64,000 nt of DNA. It comes from JANMAT01 sp031359995 (GTDB lineage Bacteria > Actinomycetota > Acidimicrobiia > Acidimicrobiales > Ilumatobacteraceae). Positions 1-7,239 of this stretch are shown piece after piece (positions within the stretch are counted from its first letter, which is position 1; each line of letters begins with the position of its first letter). The position numbers were made by a program, and so were the translations under genes. Under the pieces are notes generated by a model that saw only the letters and a program-made list of their open reading frames with translations, had not been told where the DNA came from and did not search any database. Location of the stretch: the NCBI GenBank assembly GCA_031359995.1, contig JANMAT010000081.1, forward strand, positions 12,425-76,424, given 5' to 3'.

Positions 1-90
1 GGCGAGGCGACGCACCGACATCTGAGTGGCGTCGCGCTGGGCCCGGATGAACTGCCCGAGCTCGGCCCACCGGCCCTCCACGTCGATCAC
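1..90 (-). CDS. XRE-type HTH regulator, N-terminal fragment
   Basis: Thirty codons from a GTG start before the gene leaves the window. The translation ends with QFIRAQRDATQMSVRRLA, which resembles the first helix and turn of XRE/Cro HTH proteins (xxLRxxRxxxxxSQxxLA). A TAGTTT hexamer ends 7 nt upstream of the GTG, fitting a leaderless start. It lies downstream of the RsiG-like gene on the same strand, with its own promoter. Effector domain and targets are outside the window. Confidence 0.6.
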   Translation of the reverse strand, partial: MIDVEGRWAELGQFIRAQRDATQMSVRRLA

Positions 91-97
91 GCCGCCC

Positions 98-103
98 AAA
101 CTA
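98..103 (-). promoter_or_regulatory. -10 element TAGTTT of the XRE gene
   Basis: TAGTTT ends 7 nt before the GTG start; no Shine-Dalgarno, so a leaderless transcript is likely. Confidence 0.5.
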
Positions 104-146
104 CGCCCTGGGCGACCGGCGCCGCCCGGCCGGAGCCGGAGACGGG

Positions 147-680
147 TCAGCTGAGCAGCTTGTCGACGGTGGCTTCACCCTCGCGGTAGCGGCGACCGAG
201 CTCGTCGGCCAGGGCGTCGAGACGGTCGAACAGCATGCGCCGGCGGCCCGACACCTGGACCTCGAGGGCCCGCAGGCGCTCGGCGATCTGGTCGAGCTCG
301 TCGGCGGCGGTGTCGGGCAGCGCGGCCAGCACGGCGGGAGGGCAGGCGGCGTCCACGTCGGCGGTGACCTCGGCGGCGTCGGCCAGTTCGTGCTCGTAGG
401 TGGTGTGGCCCCGGCGGGGGCCGGCGACCCCGGCGGAGAGGGTGCCGGGCAGGCTGGCCACGAGCGTCTCGAGGTCGGCCGGGGCCTGGCCGGCGGCGCG
501 GCGGTCACGCTCGGCCTGGAGGATGTCGAGCCGACCCTGCACGAGGCGGCGCTGGTACGACACCGCGTCCTCCACCCGCTGGCAATCGGCGCGCAGGGCC
601 CGCAGGTCGGGCAGGGAGTGGCTGGTGAGGTCACCCAGGTAGCCCGGTACCGCGATCCGGGCGTAGAGAGCATCGATCAC
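147..680 (-). CDS. RsiG-like c-di-GMP-binding coiled-coil protein (putative anti-sigma factor)
   Basis: 177 residues, predicted mostly helical. The signature of actinobacterial RsiG, E(X)3S(X)2R(X)3Q(X)3D, is matched exactly once (E37, S41, R44, Q48, D52 in EDAVSYQRRLVQGRLD) and a second time with one change (E140, S144, R147, F151 in place of Q, D155 in EVQVSGRRRMLFDRLD). In Streptomyces RsiG two such helices bind a c-di-GMP dimer and, when loaded, the protein sequesters the sigma factor WhiG. No WhiG-type sigma gene is visible here; the nearest c-di-GMP enzyme is the GGDEF-EAL protein at 24449-26191. The start at 680 is preferred over GTG 689 because TAGCGT lies 7 nt upstream. c-di-GMP binding and a sigma partner are inferred. 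Confidence 0.78.
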   Translation of the reverse strand: MIDALYARIAVPGYLGDLTSHSLPDLRALRADCQRVEDAVSYQRRLVQGRLDILQAERDRRAAGQAPADLETLVASLPGTLSAGVAGPRRGHTTYEHELADAAEVTADVDAACPPAVLAALPDTAADELDQIAERLRALEVQVSGRRRMLFDRLDALADELGRRYREGEATVDKLLS

Positions 681-687
681 GGTCGGC

Positions 688-693
688 ACGCTA
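688..693 (-). promoter_or_regulatory. -10 element TAGCGT of the RsiG-like gene
   Basis: TAGCGT ends 7 nt before GTG 680. TAGCGT is the commonest form of this element in the window (six genes). Confidence 0.55.
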
Positions 694-772
694 CCGTCGG
701 TGACAACGAGAACGACGCCAGCGACCGGGCCAATGGTGACGTACCCCGTGCCGGGTGTGCCCGTGCGGTCGT

Positions 773-1009
773 TCAGCCGCCGGACACCGGCGGAAGCACG
801 GCCACCTCGTCGCCGTCGGCGACCGCGGTCTCGAGTTCGGCGGGCTCACCGTTGACCCAGACGCGACACGAGGGCAGCAGCGCCACGAACCCGGCGCCGT
901 AGCGCGCCTTGGCCGCGTCGAGCACCTCGGCCACCGAGGCACCCGGCACCTCGTCGTGGTTGGTACCGGCCGCCTCGCGGGCGGCGGCGAACAGTCGGAG
1001 CACAGCCAT
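773..1009 (-). CDS. MoaD/ThiS-family sulfur-carrier protein
   Basis: 78 residues with a ubiquitin-like fold pattern (starts MAVLRLFAAAREAAGT) and the C-terminal PPVSGG, whose Gly-Gly tail is adenylated and thiocarboxylated in this family. MoaD is the small subunit of molybdopterin synthase. MoaE and MoeB are not in the window, but a molybdenum-hydroxylase-like protein is encoded at 7240-8781. An upstream extension to 1039 is open, but the MAVLRLF start fits family length and a TATCGT hexamer lies 9 nt upstream. A related sulfur-carrier role cannot be excluded. Confidence 0.8.
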   Translation of the reverse strand: MAVLRLFAAAREAAGTNHDEVPGASVAEVLDAAKARYGAGFVALLPSCRVWVNGEPAELETAVADGDEVAVLPPVSGG

Positions 1010-1018
1010 CAGCCCCGG

Positions 1019-1024
1019 ACGATA
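1019..1024 (-). promoter_or_regulatory. -10 element TATCGT of the MoaD-like gene
   Basis: TATCGT ends 9 nt before ATG 1009, at the upper end of the spacing seen for leaderless starts here. Confidence 0.4.
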
Positions 1025-1096
1025 CGGCACCCGGACCATCGATGGGTGAGGCCAACCGGCGAGGCCAACCGGCGAGCGCTACCGTCGAGCGCTGAC

Positions 1097-1699
1097 ATGG
1101 CCACGACGACCCGGGTCCTCCTGCTGCGCCACGGCCAGAGCGAGTGGAACGCCGTCGGGCGATGGCAGGGGCACGCCGACCCGCCGCTGACCGCCCTCGG
1201 CCGGGCCCAGGCCCTGGCCGCGTCGCGCTCGCTGGGCACGCTCGACGCCGCCCTCGCCAGCGATCTGATCCGGGCCCGCGAGACGGCCGAGGTGGTCACC
1301 GGCCAGCTCGGCGTCGGCCCCGTCCTCATCGACGAGCGCCTCCGTGAGCGCGACGCCGGCGAGTGGACCGGCCTCACCCGCGCCCAGATCGACGAGCAGT
1401 ACCCCGGCTACCTGACCGATGGTCGCCGGCCCGCGGGCTGGGAGGACGCCGAGGTGCTGGCCGCCCGGGTGTTCGAGGCGCTGCGCACGGCCCACGCCAC
1501 CTTCACCGGTGGCGACGTGCTGGCCGTGACCCATTCGGGGGTCATCCGCGCCGTCGAGCTCGCCCTCGGCCACGACGGCGGGGTGCTGCCGAACCTGGGC
1601 GCCCGCTGGGTCTGGGTCGACGACAAAGGCATGGCCCTGGGCGACCGGCTCCAGCTCATCGACGCCAACTCGGTGGCGGCCAGCGTCAACGAGGCCTGA
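1097..1699 (+). CDS. histidine phosphatase (phosphoglycerate-mutase superfamily)
   Basis: 200 residues. The catalytic LRHGQSEWN signature (phospho-accepting His) stands near the N-terminus, the RARETAEVV segment carries a second conserved Arg, an acidic ERDAGEWTGLT segment follows, and the second catalytic His is in VTHSGVIR. These features define branch-1 histidine phosphatases. Substrates range from phosphoglycerate to alpha-ribazole phosphate and cannot be read from sequence. The ATG follows a TACCGT hexamer with an 11-nt gap. It converges on the signal-peptidase-like gene with a GC-rich hairpin between them. Confidence 0.88.
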   Translation: MATTTRVLLLRHGQSEWNAVGRWQGHADPPLTALGRAQALAASRSLGTLDAALASDLIRARETAEVVTGQLGVGPVLIDERLRERDAGEWTGLTRAQIDEQYPGYLTDGRRPAGWEDAEVLAARVFEALRTAHATFTGGDVLAVTHSGVIRAVELALGHDGGVLPNLGARWVWVDDKGMALGDRLQLIDANSVAASVNEA

Positions 1700-1758
1700 G
1701 CGAAGCGGAGGCCTCGGCGACCGAGCGAGCGGTCCGCGAGCCGGGCGCCGATGGGGTC

Positions 1759-1775
1759 CGGGGGCGCCGCCCCCG
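1759..1775. terminator. GC-rich hairpin between convergent genes
   Basis: CGGGGGC and GCCCCCG form a 7-bp stem with a 3-nt loop between the 3' ends of the phosphatase and signal-peptidase-like genes. There is no U-tract, so terminator function is tentative. Confidence 0.35.
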
Positions 1776-1800
1776 AGCAGGTGAGGCCTGAACCGCCGGG

Positions 1801-2337
1801 CTACGACTGGCGGTAGAGCACCTCGTCGAGCTTGACGGCGCCGAAGTCGCGGCTGTCGACCGTGGCGCCGCGGTTGTCGCCCATCAGCCACACCTGGCCG
1901 TCGGGCACCGTGACCGGGCCGAAGTCGGGCGTGGGGATGCCCACGATGATGTAGGGCTCGTCGACCTGCTTGCTGTTCAGCACCAACTGCCCGGCCGAGG
2001 CCTTCACCGTGTCGCCGGCCAGCGCCACGACCCGGCGGATCACCTTGTTGTCCCGGTTCCGGGGGTCGCGCGCCACCACGATGGCCCCGCGCTTGAGCAG
2101 CGACCGCGTCGTCGGATCGAGCTGGGTGACCCACACGTCGCCGCCCTTCTCGAGCGTCGGCAGCATGGTCTCGTCGGGCATCTCGAACCGGCGTTGGCCG
2201 AACAGCGGCGCCCACGGTCGGCCGTGGTTGGCGATGGTGAGCACGAGCACCGTGCTCACGATGGCGACGGTGAACACACCCGCCACCCACCACGCGAAAC
2301 CCCGACGTCGCCGCATCCGCGCGATGGAACCACACAT
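1801..2337 (-). CDS. signal peptidase I-like membrane protein with substituted catalytic residues
   Basis: About 178 residues with one N-terminal membrane segment (FAWWVAGVFTVAIVSTVLVLTI) and the type I signal peptidase boxes in order. In box B the family has GSMxPTL with catalytic Ser; here it reads ETMLPTL, so Ser is Thr. In box D the catalytic Lys of the YIKRxxGLPGD pattern is Arg (VIRRVVALAGD). Box E (MGDNRGATVDSRDFG) is conserved. Both changes are direct codon readings (ACC and CGC). The fold should be intact but normal Ser-Lys chemistry is doubtful. It may be a pseudo-peptidase or use altered chemistry. Starts at 2400, 2337 or 2316 are possible; none has a clear ribosome site. Confidence 0.8.
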   Translation of the reverse strand: MCGSIARMRRRRGFAWWVAGVFTVAIVSTVLVLTIANHGRPWAPLFGQRRFEMPDETMLPTLEKGGDVWVTQLDPTTRSLLKRGAIVVARDPRNRDNKVIRRVVALAGDTVKASAGQLVLNSKQVDEPYIIVGIPTPDFGPVTVPDGQVWLMGDNRGATVDSRDFGAVKLDEVLYRQS

Positions 2338-2433
2338 CGGTGCGCGCTTTCGGCTACTCGCGTAACGATTGCCGCAATCGTGCGAACGTCGCGTCGACAT
2401 CGGACGGCTCGCGACCTATGCCAAGCTCGCCCC

Positions 2434-3291
2434 ATGCACGTGGGGATCATGTTCGCCAACACCGGCTACTCCGCCAGCGCCGACGGCGCTGTCACCCTGG
2501 CCCAGTCGGCCGAGGCCGCCGGCTTCGAGTCGCTGTGGACCGTGGAGCACGTGGTCGTGCCGAGCGGGTACGAGTCGAAGTACCCGTACGACAAGACGGG
2601 GAAGATGGCCGGCGGCGCCGAGGAGTTCGACCTGCCCGACCCGCTCATCTGGATGGCCTTCGTGGCCGCCAACACCAGCCGCATCAAGCTCGGCACCGGC
2701 ATCCTCATCGTGCCCCAACGCAACGCCGTCATCACCGCCAAGGAGGTCGCCTCACTCGACCACCTGTCGAACGGTCGGGTGATCCTGGGCGTGGGCGTCG
2801 GCTGGCTGGAGGAGGAGTTCGATGCGCTCGGCGTGCCGTTCAGGGAGCGCGGCGCGCGCCTCGACGAGTACATCGGCGTGATGCGCGCCCTTTGGACGCA
2901 GGACAAGGCGTCGGTGCACGGCCGCTTCGTGAACTTCGACGACTGCATCAGCCGACCCCGCCCCGTAAACGGCACGGTGCCGATCGTGGTCGGCGGCCAC
3001 ACCCCGGCCGCGGCCCGACGCGCCGGCCGCCTGGGCGACGGGTTCTTCCCCGGCAACGCCTCGGCCGCCGAGATCGGCGAGCTCATGGCAATCGTGCGGG
3101 CCACCGCCGAGGAGGCCGGTCGTGACCCGGCCGCCATCGAACTGTCGGCGATGGTCGGCGGGAAGGGCGATGCGCTGCTCAAGCGGGTCGAAGCACTGGC
3201 CGCCGTGGGCGTGTCCCGCATCCTGGTGCCCCCGGCGTCGCCCGACGCCCTGGCCGCCACCATCGACACCGTCACCTCGGCCTTCGGCTGA
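2434..3291 (+). CDS. LLM-class (luciferase-like) F420-dependent oxidoreductase
   Basis: 285 residues. The pattern MHVGIMFANTGYSASAD, ESLWTVEHVVVP, KLGTGILIVPQRNA, LDHLSNGRVILGVGVGWLEEEF and IVVGGHTPAAARRAGRLGDGF is characteristic of F420-using luciferase-like monooxygenase relatives common in actinobacteria. The fold is a TIM barrel that transfers hydride between reduced F420 and an unknown organic substrate. It is a single-gene unit divergent from the signal peptidase-like gene. Substrate cannot be predicted. A second likely F420 enzyme in the window is the Ddn-like protein at 61090. Confidence 0.88.
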   Translation: MHVGIMFANTGYSASADGAVTLAQSAEAAGFESLWTVEHVVVPSGYESKYPYDKTGKMAGGAEEFDLPDPLIWMAFVAANTSRIKLGTGILIVPQRNAVITAKEVASLDHLSNGRVILGVGVGWLEEEFDALGVPFRERGARLDEYIGVMRALWTQDKASVHGRFVNFDDCISRPRPVNGTVPIVVGGHTPAAARRAGRLGDGFFPGNASAAEIGELMAIVRATAEEAGRDPAAIELSAMVGGKGDALLKRVEALAAVGVSRILVPPASPDALAATIDTVTSAFG

Positions 3292-3319
3292 ACCGCCGCG
3301 GGTCAGGCAGACCGGGCGG

Positions 3320-3994
3320 TCAGCCCCGGCGGGTGTAGCGCAGGAACAGGAAGCCGTCGGCGTCGGCGAGCACGTGGGCCAGCGTCCAGGCGTGCAGGTC
3401 GGCAACCCCGGCGCCGTGGGCCATGCGCCCGGACCCGCCGGCCACGAAGCGGGGCGCCAGGCTCAGGCACACCTCGTCCACCAGGCCGGCGGCGAGCAGC
3501 TGGCCGTTCAGGCTGGGGCCGCCCTCGCACACCACGTGGTCCAGGTCGGGCAGGGCGGCCAGCGCGGCAGGGAGGTCGACCCGGTCGGTGCCGGCCCGGA
3601 GCACCCGAGCGCCTTGCGGTGCGGTCGACGACGCCGGCATCACCAGCGTGGTGGTCGACGCGGTGAGCAGCTCGGGCGAACCGATGTCGCCGCTGCCGGT
3701 GACCACCAGCAGACGCCGCGGTGCGGGCAACGGCAGGTAGCGCTCGGCCCGGGTGGTGCCGCCGGCCACCAGCACCCCGTCGCCCATGCCCCGCACGGCG
3801 CGGTACACCGCCTTGTCGCCCGGGCCACCGAGCGCGCCCGACCGCCCGTCGACCACGACGGCACCGTCGGCGCTGGTGATCATGAGCATCGAGACCCACG
3901 GCCGGTCGGTCGGCCGGGGGCGCACCACGTCCTGGTAGGCCGACACCACGTCGACGTTGTCGAGCACGGGCGCCGGCGCGAGCCGGCGCATCAT
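3320..3994 (-). CDS. RibD C-terminal/dihydrofolate-reductase-like reductase
   Basis: 224 residues resembling the reductase half of RibD: RPWVSMLMITSADGAVVVDGRSGALGG near the N-terminus (NADPH and substrate binding), VLVAGGTTRAERY, and HVVCEGGPSLNGQLLAAGLVDEVCLSLAP (the EGGP motif). It lacks the N-terminal deaminase domain of RibD, so it may be a stand-alone pyrimidine reductase of riboflavin synthesis or a paralogue with another substrate. Its ATG overlaps the mrp stop codon by 4 bp (ATGA), so it is translationally coupled to the upstream Fe-S carrier gene. Confidence 0.82.
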   Translation of the reverse strand: MMRRLAPAPVLDNVDVVSAYQDVVRPRPTDRPWVSMLMITSADGAVVVDGRSGALGGPGDKAVYRAVRGMGDGVLVAGGTTRAERYLPLPAPRRLLVVTGSGDIGSPELLTASTTTLVMPASSTAPQGARVLRAGTDRVDLPAALAALPDLDHVVCEGGPSLNGQLLAAGLVDEVCLSLAPRFVAGGSGRMAHGAGVADLHAWTLAHVLADADGFLFLRYTRRG

Positions 3995-5193
3995 GCGCCC
4001 GGCTTGGGTCCGAGCGCCAACGCCACCGATTCGAGCATGCGGGCCGAGCAGCCGGCCATGCTCATGGGCGGCACCGTCTCGGTGACGATCAGCTCCGCGA
4101 TGGCCCGGAACGCCTGGGCGGCCGCACCCTGCCCGTCGAGCGACACCGGTGTCCCCGAGTCGCCACCGGCGGCGACGGCCGCCTCGAGGGGCACCTGCCC
4201 CAACAGCGGCACGCCGATCTGGTCGGCCAGGTCCTGGCCGCCGCCCTCGCCGAACAGGGCGTAGGAGTGGCCGTGCTCACAGGTGAACGCGCTCATGTTC
4301 TCGATGACACCAGCGACCCGCAGGAAGCTGCGCCGAGCCATGTCGGCGGCGCGGCTGGCCACCTTCTGGGCGGCACGGGCCGGGGTGGTCACGATGATGA
4401 GGTCGGTGCGGGGCAGCAGGCGGGCCAGCCCCATCTGCACGTCGCCGGTGCCGGGCGGCATGTCGATGAGGAGGTAGTCGAGCTCACCCCACTCGACGTC
4501 GCGCAGGAACTGCTCCACTGCCTTGGTGAGCATGAGGCCACGCCACATGAGCGCGGTGCCTTCGTCTTCGACCATGTTGCCGGTGGACACGACCTTGAGC
4601 GTGCCCTTGCCGACGGCGCGCACGTTGGGTTGGATGAGGCCCTTGCCGTCGGCGTCCTTGCGAGCGGCGAGGCGGTCGGGGATGCCGAGCATGCGGGGCA
4701 CCGAGAACCCCCAGATGTCGGCATCGAGCACGCCGACGGTGAGACCCCGCGCCGCCAGCGCCGCGGCCAGGTTCACCGTGACCGAGCTCTTGCCCACGCC
4801 GCCCTTGCCCGAGGCGATGGCCAGCACGCGGGTGGTGGCGGGCACGCGGGTGTCGGGCGCCATGTCCCGGGCCGCCCACCGGGCCTTCATCATCACGCCG
4901 CTGCGCTCGTCGCTCGTCATCTCGCCCCAGTCGATGTCGACGGTGCGCACGCCGGGGTGGGTGCCGTTGCGGGTCTCCACGTCGGTCTTGATCTGGCCGC
5001 GGAGCGGACAGCCGGCGATGGTGAGCTTCACGGTGAGCGCGACCGTGCCGTCGGCCGCCACGGCGACCGCGGGCACCATGCCGAGCGACACGATGTCGGC
5101 TCCCAGTTCAGGGTCGATGACACCCTTCAGGAGACCGGTCACCTCTTCCACCGTGGGGGGCGGCGCCGTCGGCGTCTTGCTCTTTCTGGCCAC
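3991..5193 (-). CDS. mrp: Mrp/NBP35-family Fe-S cluster carrier ATPase
   Basis: About 400 residues. An N-terminal MIP18/DUF59 domain (VEEVTGLLKGVIDPELGADIVSLGMV, residues about 15-90) is followed by a P-loop domain with the deviant Walker A GKGGVGKSS, the DADIWGFSVPRMLG segment and LLIDMPPGTGDVQ. The usual C-terminal CxxC is missing; MSAFTCEHGH leaves one Cys. The family loads Fe-S clusters onto apoproteins. The start is placed at GTG 5193, 6 nt after a TAGAAT hexamer, rather than GTG 5199, which is too close to that hexamer. It is divergent from the SufR-like regulator with only 39 bp between starts. Confidence 0.9.
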   Translation of the reverse strand: MARKSKTPTAPPPTVEEVTGLLKGVIDPELGADIVSLGMVPAVAVAADGTVALTVKLTIAGCPLRGQIKTDVETRNGTHPGVRTVDIDWGEMTSDERSGVMMKARWAARDMAPDTRVPATTRVLAIASGKGGVGKSSVTVNLAAALAARGLTVGVLDADIWGFSVPRMLGIPDRLAARKDADGKGLIQPNVRAVGKGTLKVVSTGNMVEDEGTALMWRGLMLTKAVEQFLRDVEWGELDYLLIDMPPGTGDVQMGLARLLPRTDLIIVTTPARAAQKVASRAADMARRSFLRVAGVIENMSAFTCEHGHSYALFGEGGGQDLADQIGVPLLGQVPLEAAVAAGGDSGTPVSLDGQGAAAQAFRAIAELIVTETVPPMSMAGCSARMLESVALALGPKPGA

Positions 5194-5199
5194 GACCAC

Positions 5200-5205
5200 A
5201 TTCTA
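5200..5205 (-). promoter_or_regulatory. -10 element TAGAAT of mrp
   Basis: TAGAAT ends 6 nt before GTG 5193. It shares a 39-bp divergent promoter region with the SufR-like gene. Confidence 0.55.
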
Positions 5206-5220
5206 CCGGTCGAGCCCTTG

Positions 5221-5226
5221 TAAAAT
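5221..5226 (+). promoter_or_regulatory. -10 element TAAAAT of the SufR-like gene
   Basis: TAAAAT ends 6 nt before GTG 5233; no Shine-Dalgarno. Leaderless start likely. Confidence 0.6.
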
Positions 5227-5232
5227 GGCGTC

Positions 5233-5895
5233 GTGCGCGTTCCCCGGCTCGATCTCCTGAAGGCACTGGGCGATAACACGCGCTACGCCATCTACCTGGA
5301 GCTGGCCCGCTCGTCGAAGCCGTTGGCCACCGCCGACATCGCCGGGGGTCTGGGCCTCCACCCGAACACGGTACGGCCCCACCTGGAGCGCATGCGCGAC
5401 GTCGGCCTGCTCGAGGTGGGCACCCATGTCGCCACCGGCGTGGGCCGGCCCCACCACGTGTACTGGCTGGCCGCTGACGCCCCCGCACTGGGGCTGGAGC
5501 CGCCCACGTTCCCGCTGCTGGCCCGCATGCTGGTGCAGCTGGCCCGCTCGGTCGGCGCCACCGGCGACGATGCCGCCGAGGTCGGCCGCGCCCAGGGCGC
5601 GGCCGACGCCGCCGACCACGCCGACGCCCCCAGCTGCCTCGAGGCGCTCATCACCCAGCTCGACATCCTCGGCTTCGACCCGGTGGTCGACGGCACCGAC
5701 GACGGCGAGACCGCCGTCATCGCCTTCACCCACTGCCCGTTCCGCGAGCTGGCCGAGGCCAACCCCGACCTCGTGTGCTCGCTGCACCGCGGCATGGTCG
5801 AGGGGTTCGTGGAGGCCATGGGTGACACCACGCTCGACGACTTCCACCCGCTCGTGCACCGCCGGCCTTGTCAAGTGTCCCTGACGGCCCGATAA
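5233..5895 (+). CDS. SufR-like winged-helix regulator with C-terminal Cys motif
   Basis: 220 residues. An N-terminal winged helix (LGDNTRYAIYLELARSSKPLATADIAGGLGLHPNTVRPHLERM, residues 11-53) is followed by a wing GVGRPHHVYWL. The C-terminal half holds C168 (THCPF), C182 (CSLHRG) and C213, resembling the cluster-binding region of SufR-type and related metal-binding regulators. It sits between mrp and an A-type Fe-S carrier, so control of Fe-S assembly in response to cluster status is the likely role. The spacing C-x13-C-x30-C differs from the published SufR spacing, so the metal centre is inferred. Confidence 0.75.
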   Translation: MRVPRLDLLKALGDNTRYAIYLELARSSKPLATADIAGGLGLHPNTVRPHLERMRDVGLLEVGTHVATGVGRPHHVYWLAADAPALGLEPPTFPLLARMLVQLARSVGATGDDAAEVGRAQGAADAADHADAPSCLEALITQLDILGFDPVVDGTDDGETAVIAFTHCPFRELAEANPDLVCSLHRGMVEGFVEAMGDTTLDDFHPLVHRRPCQVSLTAR

Positions 5896-5896
5896 C
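5868..5896 (+). promoter_or_regulatory. promoter of the A-type Fe-S carrier gene
   Basis: TTGTCA (5868-5873) and GATAAC (5891-5896) are separated by 17 bp and overlap the 3' end of the regulator gene. An AGGAGG ribosome site follows at 5916-5921, so this gene, unlike many neighbours, appears to have a conventional leader. Confidence 0.45.
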
Positions 5897-5929
5897 CTGT
5901 TCAGTGAACCGTCCCAGGAGGTCCGTCCC

Positions 5930-6250
5930 GTGATCACCCTCACCGACACCGCAGCAAGCAAGGTCGCCGAGCTCCTCGAGTCCGAGGGTGACCCGGCGCT
6001 CGCGCTCCGCGTCGCCGTCCGCCCCGGCGGTTGCTCGGGCTTCTCCTACGAGATGTTCTTCGACGCCGACATCGCGACGGACGACACCGCCCACGCGTTC
6101 GGCGCTGTGCGCGTCGTGGTCGACCCGGCCAGCGCCCAGCTGCTCACCGGCGCCACGCTCGACTACAAGGACGGCCTGCAGGGCGCCGGGTTCCACATCG
6201 ACAACCCGAACGCCACCCGCAGCTGCGGCTGCGGCAACAGCTTCAGCTGA
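5930..6250 (+). CDS. A-type Fe-S cluster carrier (IscA/ErpA/HesB family)
   Basis: 106 residues, full length for the family. The three cluster ligands are present: C35 in RPGGCSGFSYEM and C99/C101 in the C-terminal SCGCGNSFS. The DYKDGLQGAGFHIDNPNA segment is also typical. The family binds a [2Fe-2S] or [4Fe-4S] cluster at a dimer interface and delivers it to target enzymes. GTG start at 5930 with AGGAGG 8 nt upstream. It lies 34 bp after the SufR-like gene and near mrp, making a small Fe-S maturation neighbourhood. Confidence 0.93.
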   Translation: MITLTDTAASKVAELLESEGDPALALRVAVRPGGCSGFSYEMFFDADIATDDTAHAFGAVRVVVDPASAQLLTGATLDYKDGLQGAGFHIDNPNATRSCGCGNSFS

Positions 6251-6279
6251 CGCTCGCTCCGCGAGCGCCGATCGACGAA

Positions 6280-6310
6280 CGAAGGCCGGGGCCGTGCGCC
6301 CCGGCCTTCG
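6280..6310. terminator. bidirectional hairpin terminator
   Basis: A perfect 13-bp stem (6280-6292 with 6298-6310) and 5-nt loop CGTGC lie between the convergent Fe-S carrier and lipoprotein genes. Confidence 0.75.
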
Positions 6311-6322
6311 CCGCGCTCGGGC

Positions 6323-7213
6323 TCAGAGAGCCGTGGCGACGGCGGCGTTCAGATCGTCGACGTCCCAGATGACGTCGAGCCGAGCGGTCACCCGCCCGGC
6401 GCCGTTGGCCACGAACATGACCGGCTCGTAGTCGATGCCGTACGTGTCGAGCAGCGGGGCGGGCACGTCGAGCTTGTCGGTCTTCCAGACCTCGTTGTGG
6501 ATGTAGGTGATGCCCGACTTCCGGTTGGCGAGCAGCAGGTCGAGCATCGGCCCACAGATCGCCGTCTGGCAGTACGCGGGCGTGGCCACCAGCAGCACGA
6601 CGGGCTTGCCCTTGCCCAGCACCTCGTCGAGCGAGACGTCGTGCAGCGCGCACTGCGGGTCGTGGGTGCACAGCGGGTTCACGCCCAACGCGTTGGTCGG
6701 CGTGGGCGTGGGCACCACCGGCAGCGTGTCGCCCACCTTCGGCAGCTTGCCGCTGCCGTCCACCGCGAAGAACGCCGGCGACCCCACGACCTTGCCGCCC
6801 ACGCTGAACTCGGCCTGGTACGTGCCGGCCGGAAGGTTCACCATGACGGGCCAGTAGGGCCGCTGGACGCCGTTGGCGTGGCGCACGGCCTGCTGCTTCG
6901 GCTGCACCTCACCCTTGCCGTCCTGGTCGAGCAGGCGCACGTCCATGGCCCCGGGGCCCTTGGCCTCGAGCACGCCATCGGACCCACCGAGACCGAACGG
7001 GAGGCGGTGGGCGATGCCGGCCGGCACCGTGCCCGACTTGAAGAACTGCACCACCACGTACTGGGTGTCACCGAGCTTGGTGGTGGTGACGGGCCCGGCC
7101 GTCTGGCCGTTCGTGGGCGACGGACCGCTCGCCTTCTTCGATCCGCCGCACGCGCCGAGGAGGGCGGCGCCGGCACCAGCCACGAGCAACGTACGACGGG
7201 AGAGGTGTTCCAC
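6323..7213 (-). CDS. lipoprotein with C-terminal thioredoxin-like domain
   Basis: 296 residues. Twin-Arg/lipoprotein-type signal MEHLSRRTLLVAGAGAALLGAC ends in a lipobox with Cys 22, so it is likely anchored outside the membrane. A Ser/Thr/Gly linker and a beta-rich middle follow. The C-terminal third (KPVVLLVATPAYCQTAICGPMLDLLLANR, then YEPVMFVANGAGRV) looks like a thioredoxin fold with Cys residues spaced CxxxxC instead of CxxC. A role in extracytoplasmic thiol or metal chemistry is possible but unproven. GTG start 8 nt after TACGTT; divergent from the molybdenum-hydroxylase-like gene. Confidence 0.78.
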   Translation of the reverse strand: MEHLSRRTLLVAGAGAALLGACGGSKKASGPSPTNGQTAGPVTTTKLGDTQYVVVQFFKSGTVPAGIAHRLPFGLGGSDGVLEAKGPGAMDVRLLDQDGKGEVQPKQQAVRHANGVQRPYWPVMVNLPAGTYQAEFSVGGKVVGSPAFFAVDGSGKLPKVGDTLPVVPTPTPTNALGVNPLCTHDPQCALHDVSLDEVLGKGKPVVLLVATPAYCQTAICGPMLDLLLANRKSGITYIHNEVWKTDKLDVPAPLLDTYGIDYEPVMFVANGAGRVTARLDVIWDVDDLNAAVATAL

Positions 7214-7221
7214 AGGCCACC

Positions 7222-7227
7222 AACGTA
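7222..7227 (-). promoter_or_regulatory. -10 element TACGTT of the thioredoxin-like lipoprotein gene
   Basis: TACGTT ends 8 nt before GTG 7213 and overlaps the divergent TATCCT at 7226-7231, so polymerase cannot occupy both promoters at once. Confidence 0.5.
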
Positions 7228-7231
7228 TCCT
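7226..7231 (+). promoter_or_regulatory. -10 element TATCCT of the fused hydroxylase gene
   Basis: TATCCT ends 8 nt before GTG 7240; it overlaps the opposing -10 by 2 bp. Confidence 0.5.
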
Positions 7232-7239
7232 CGACCCCC

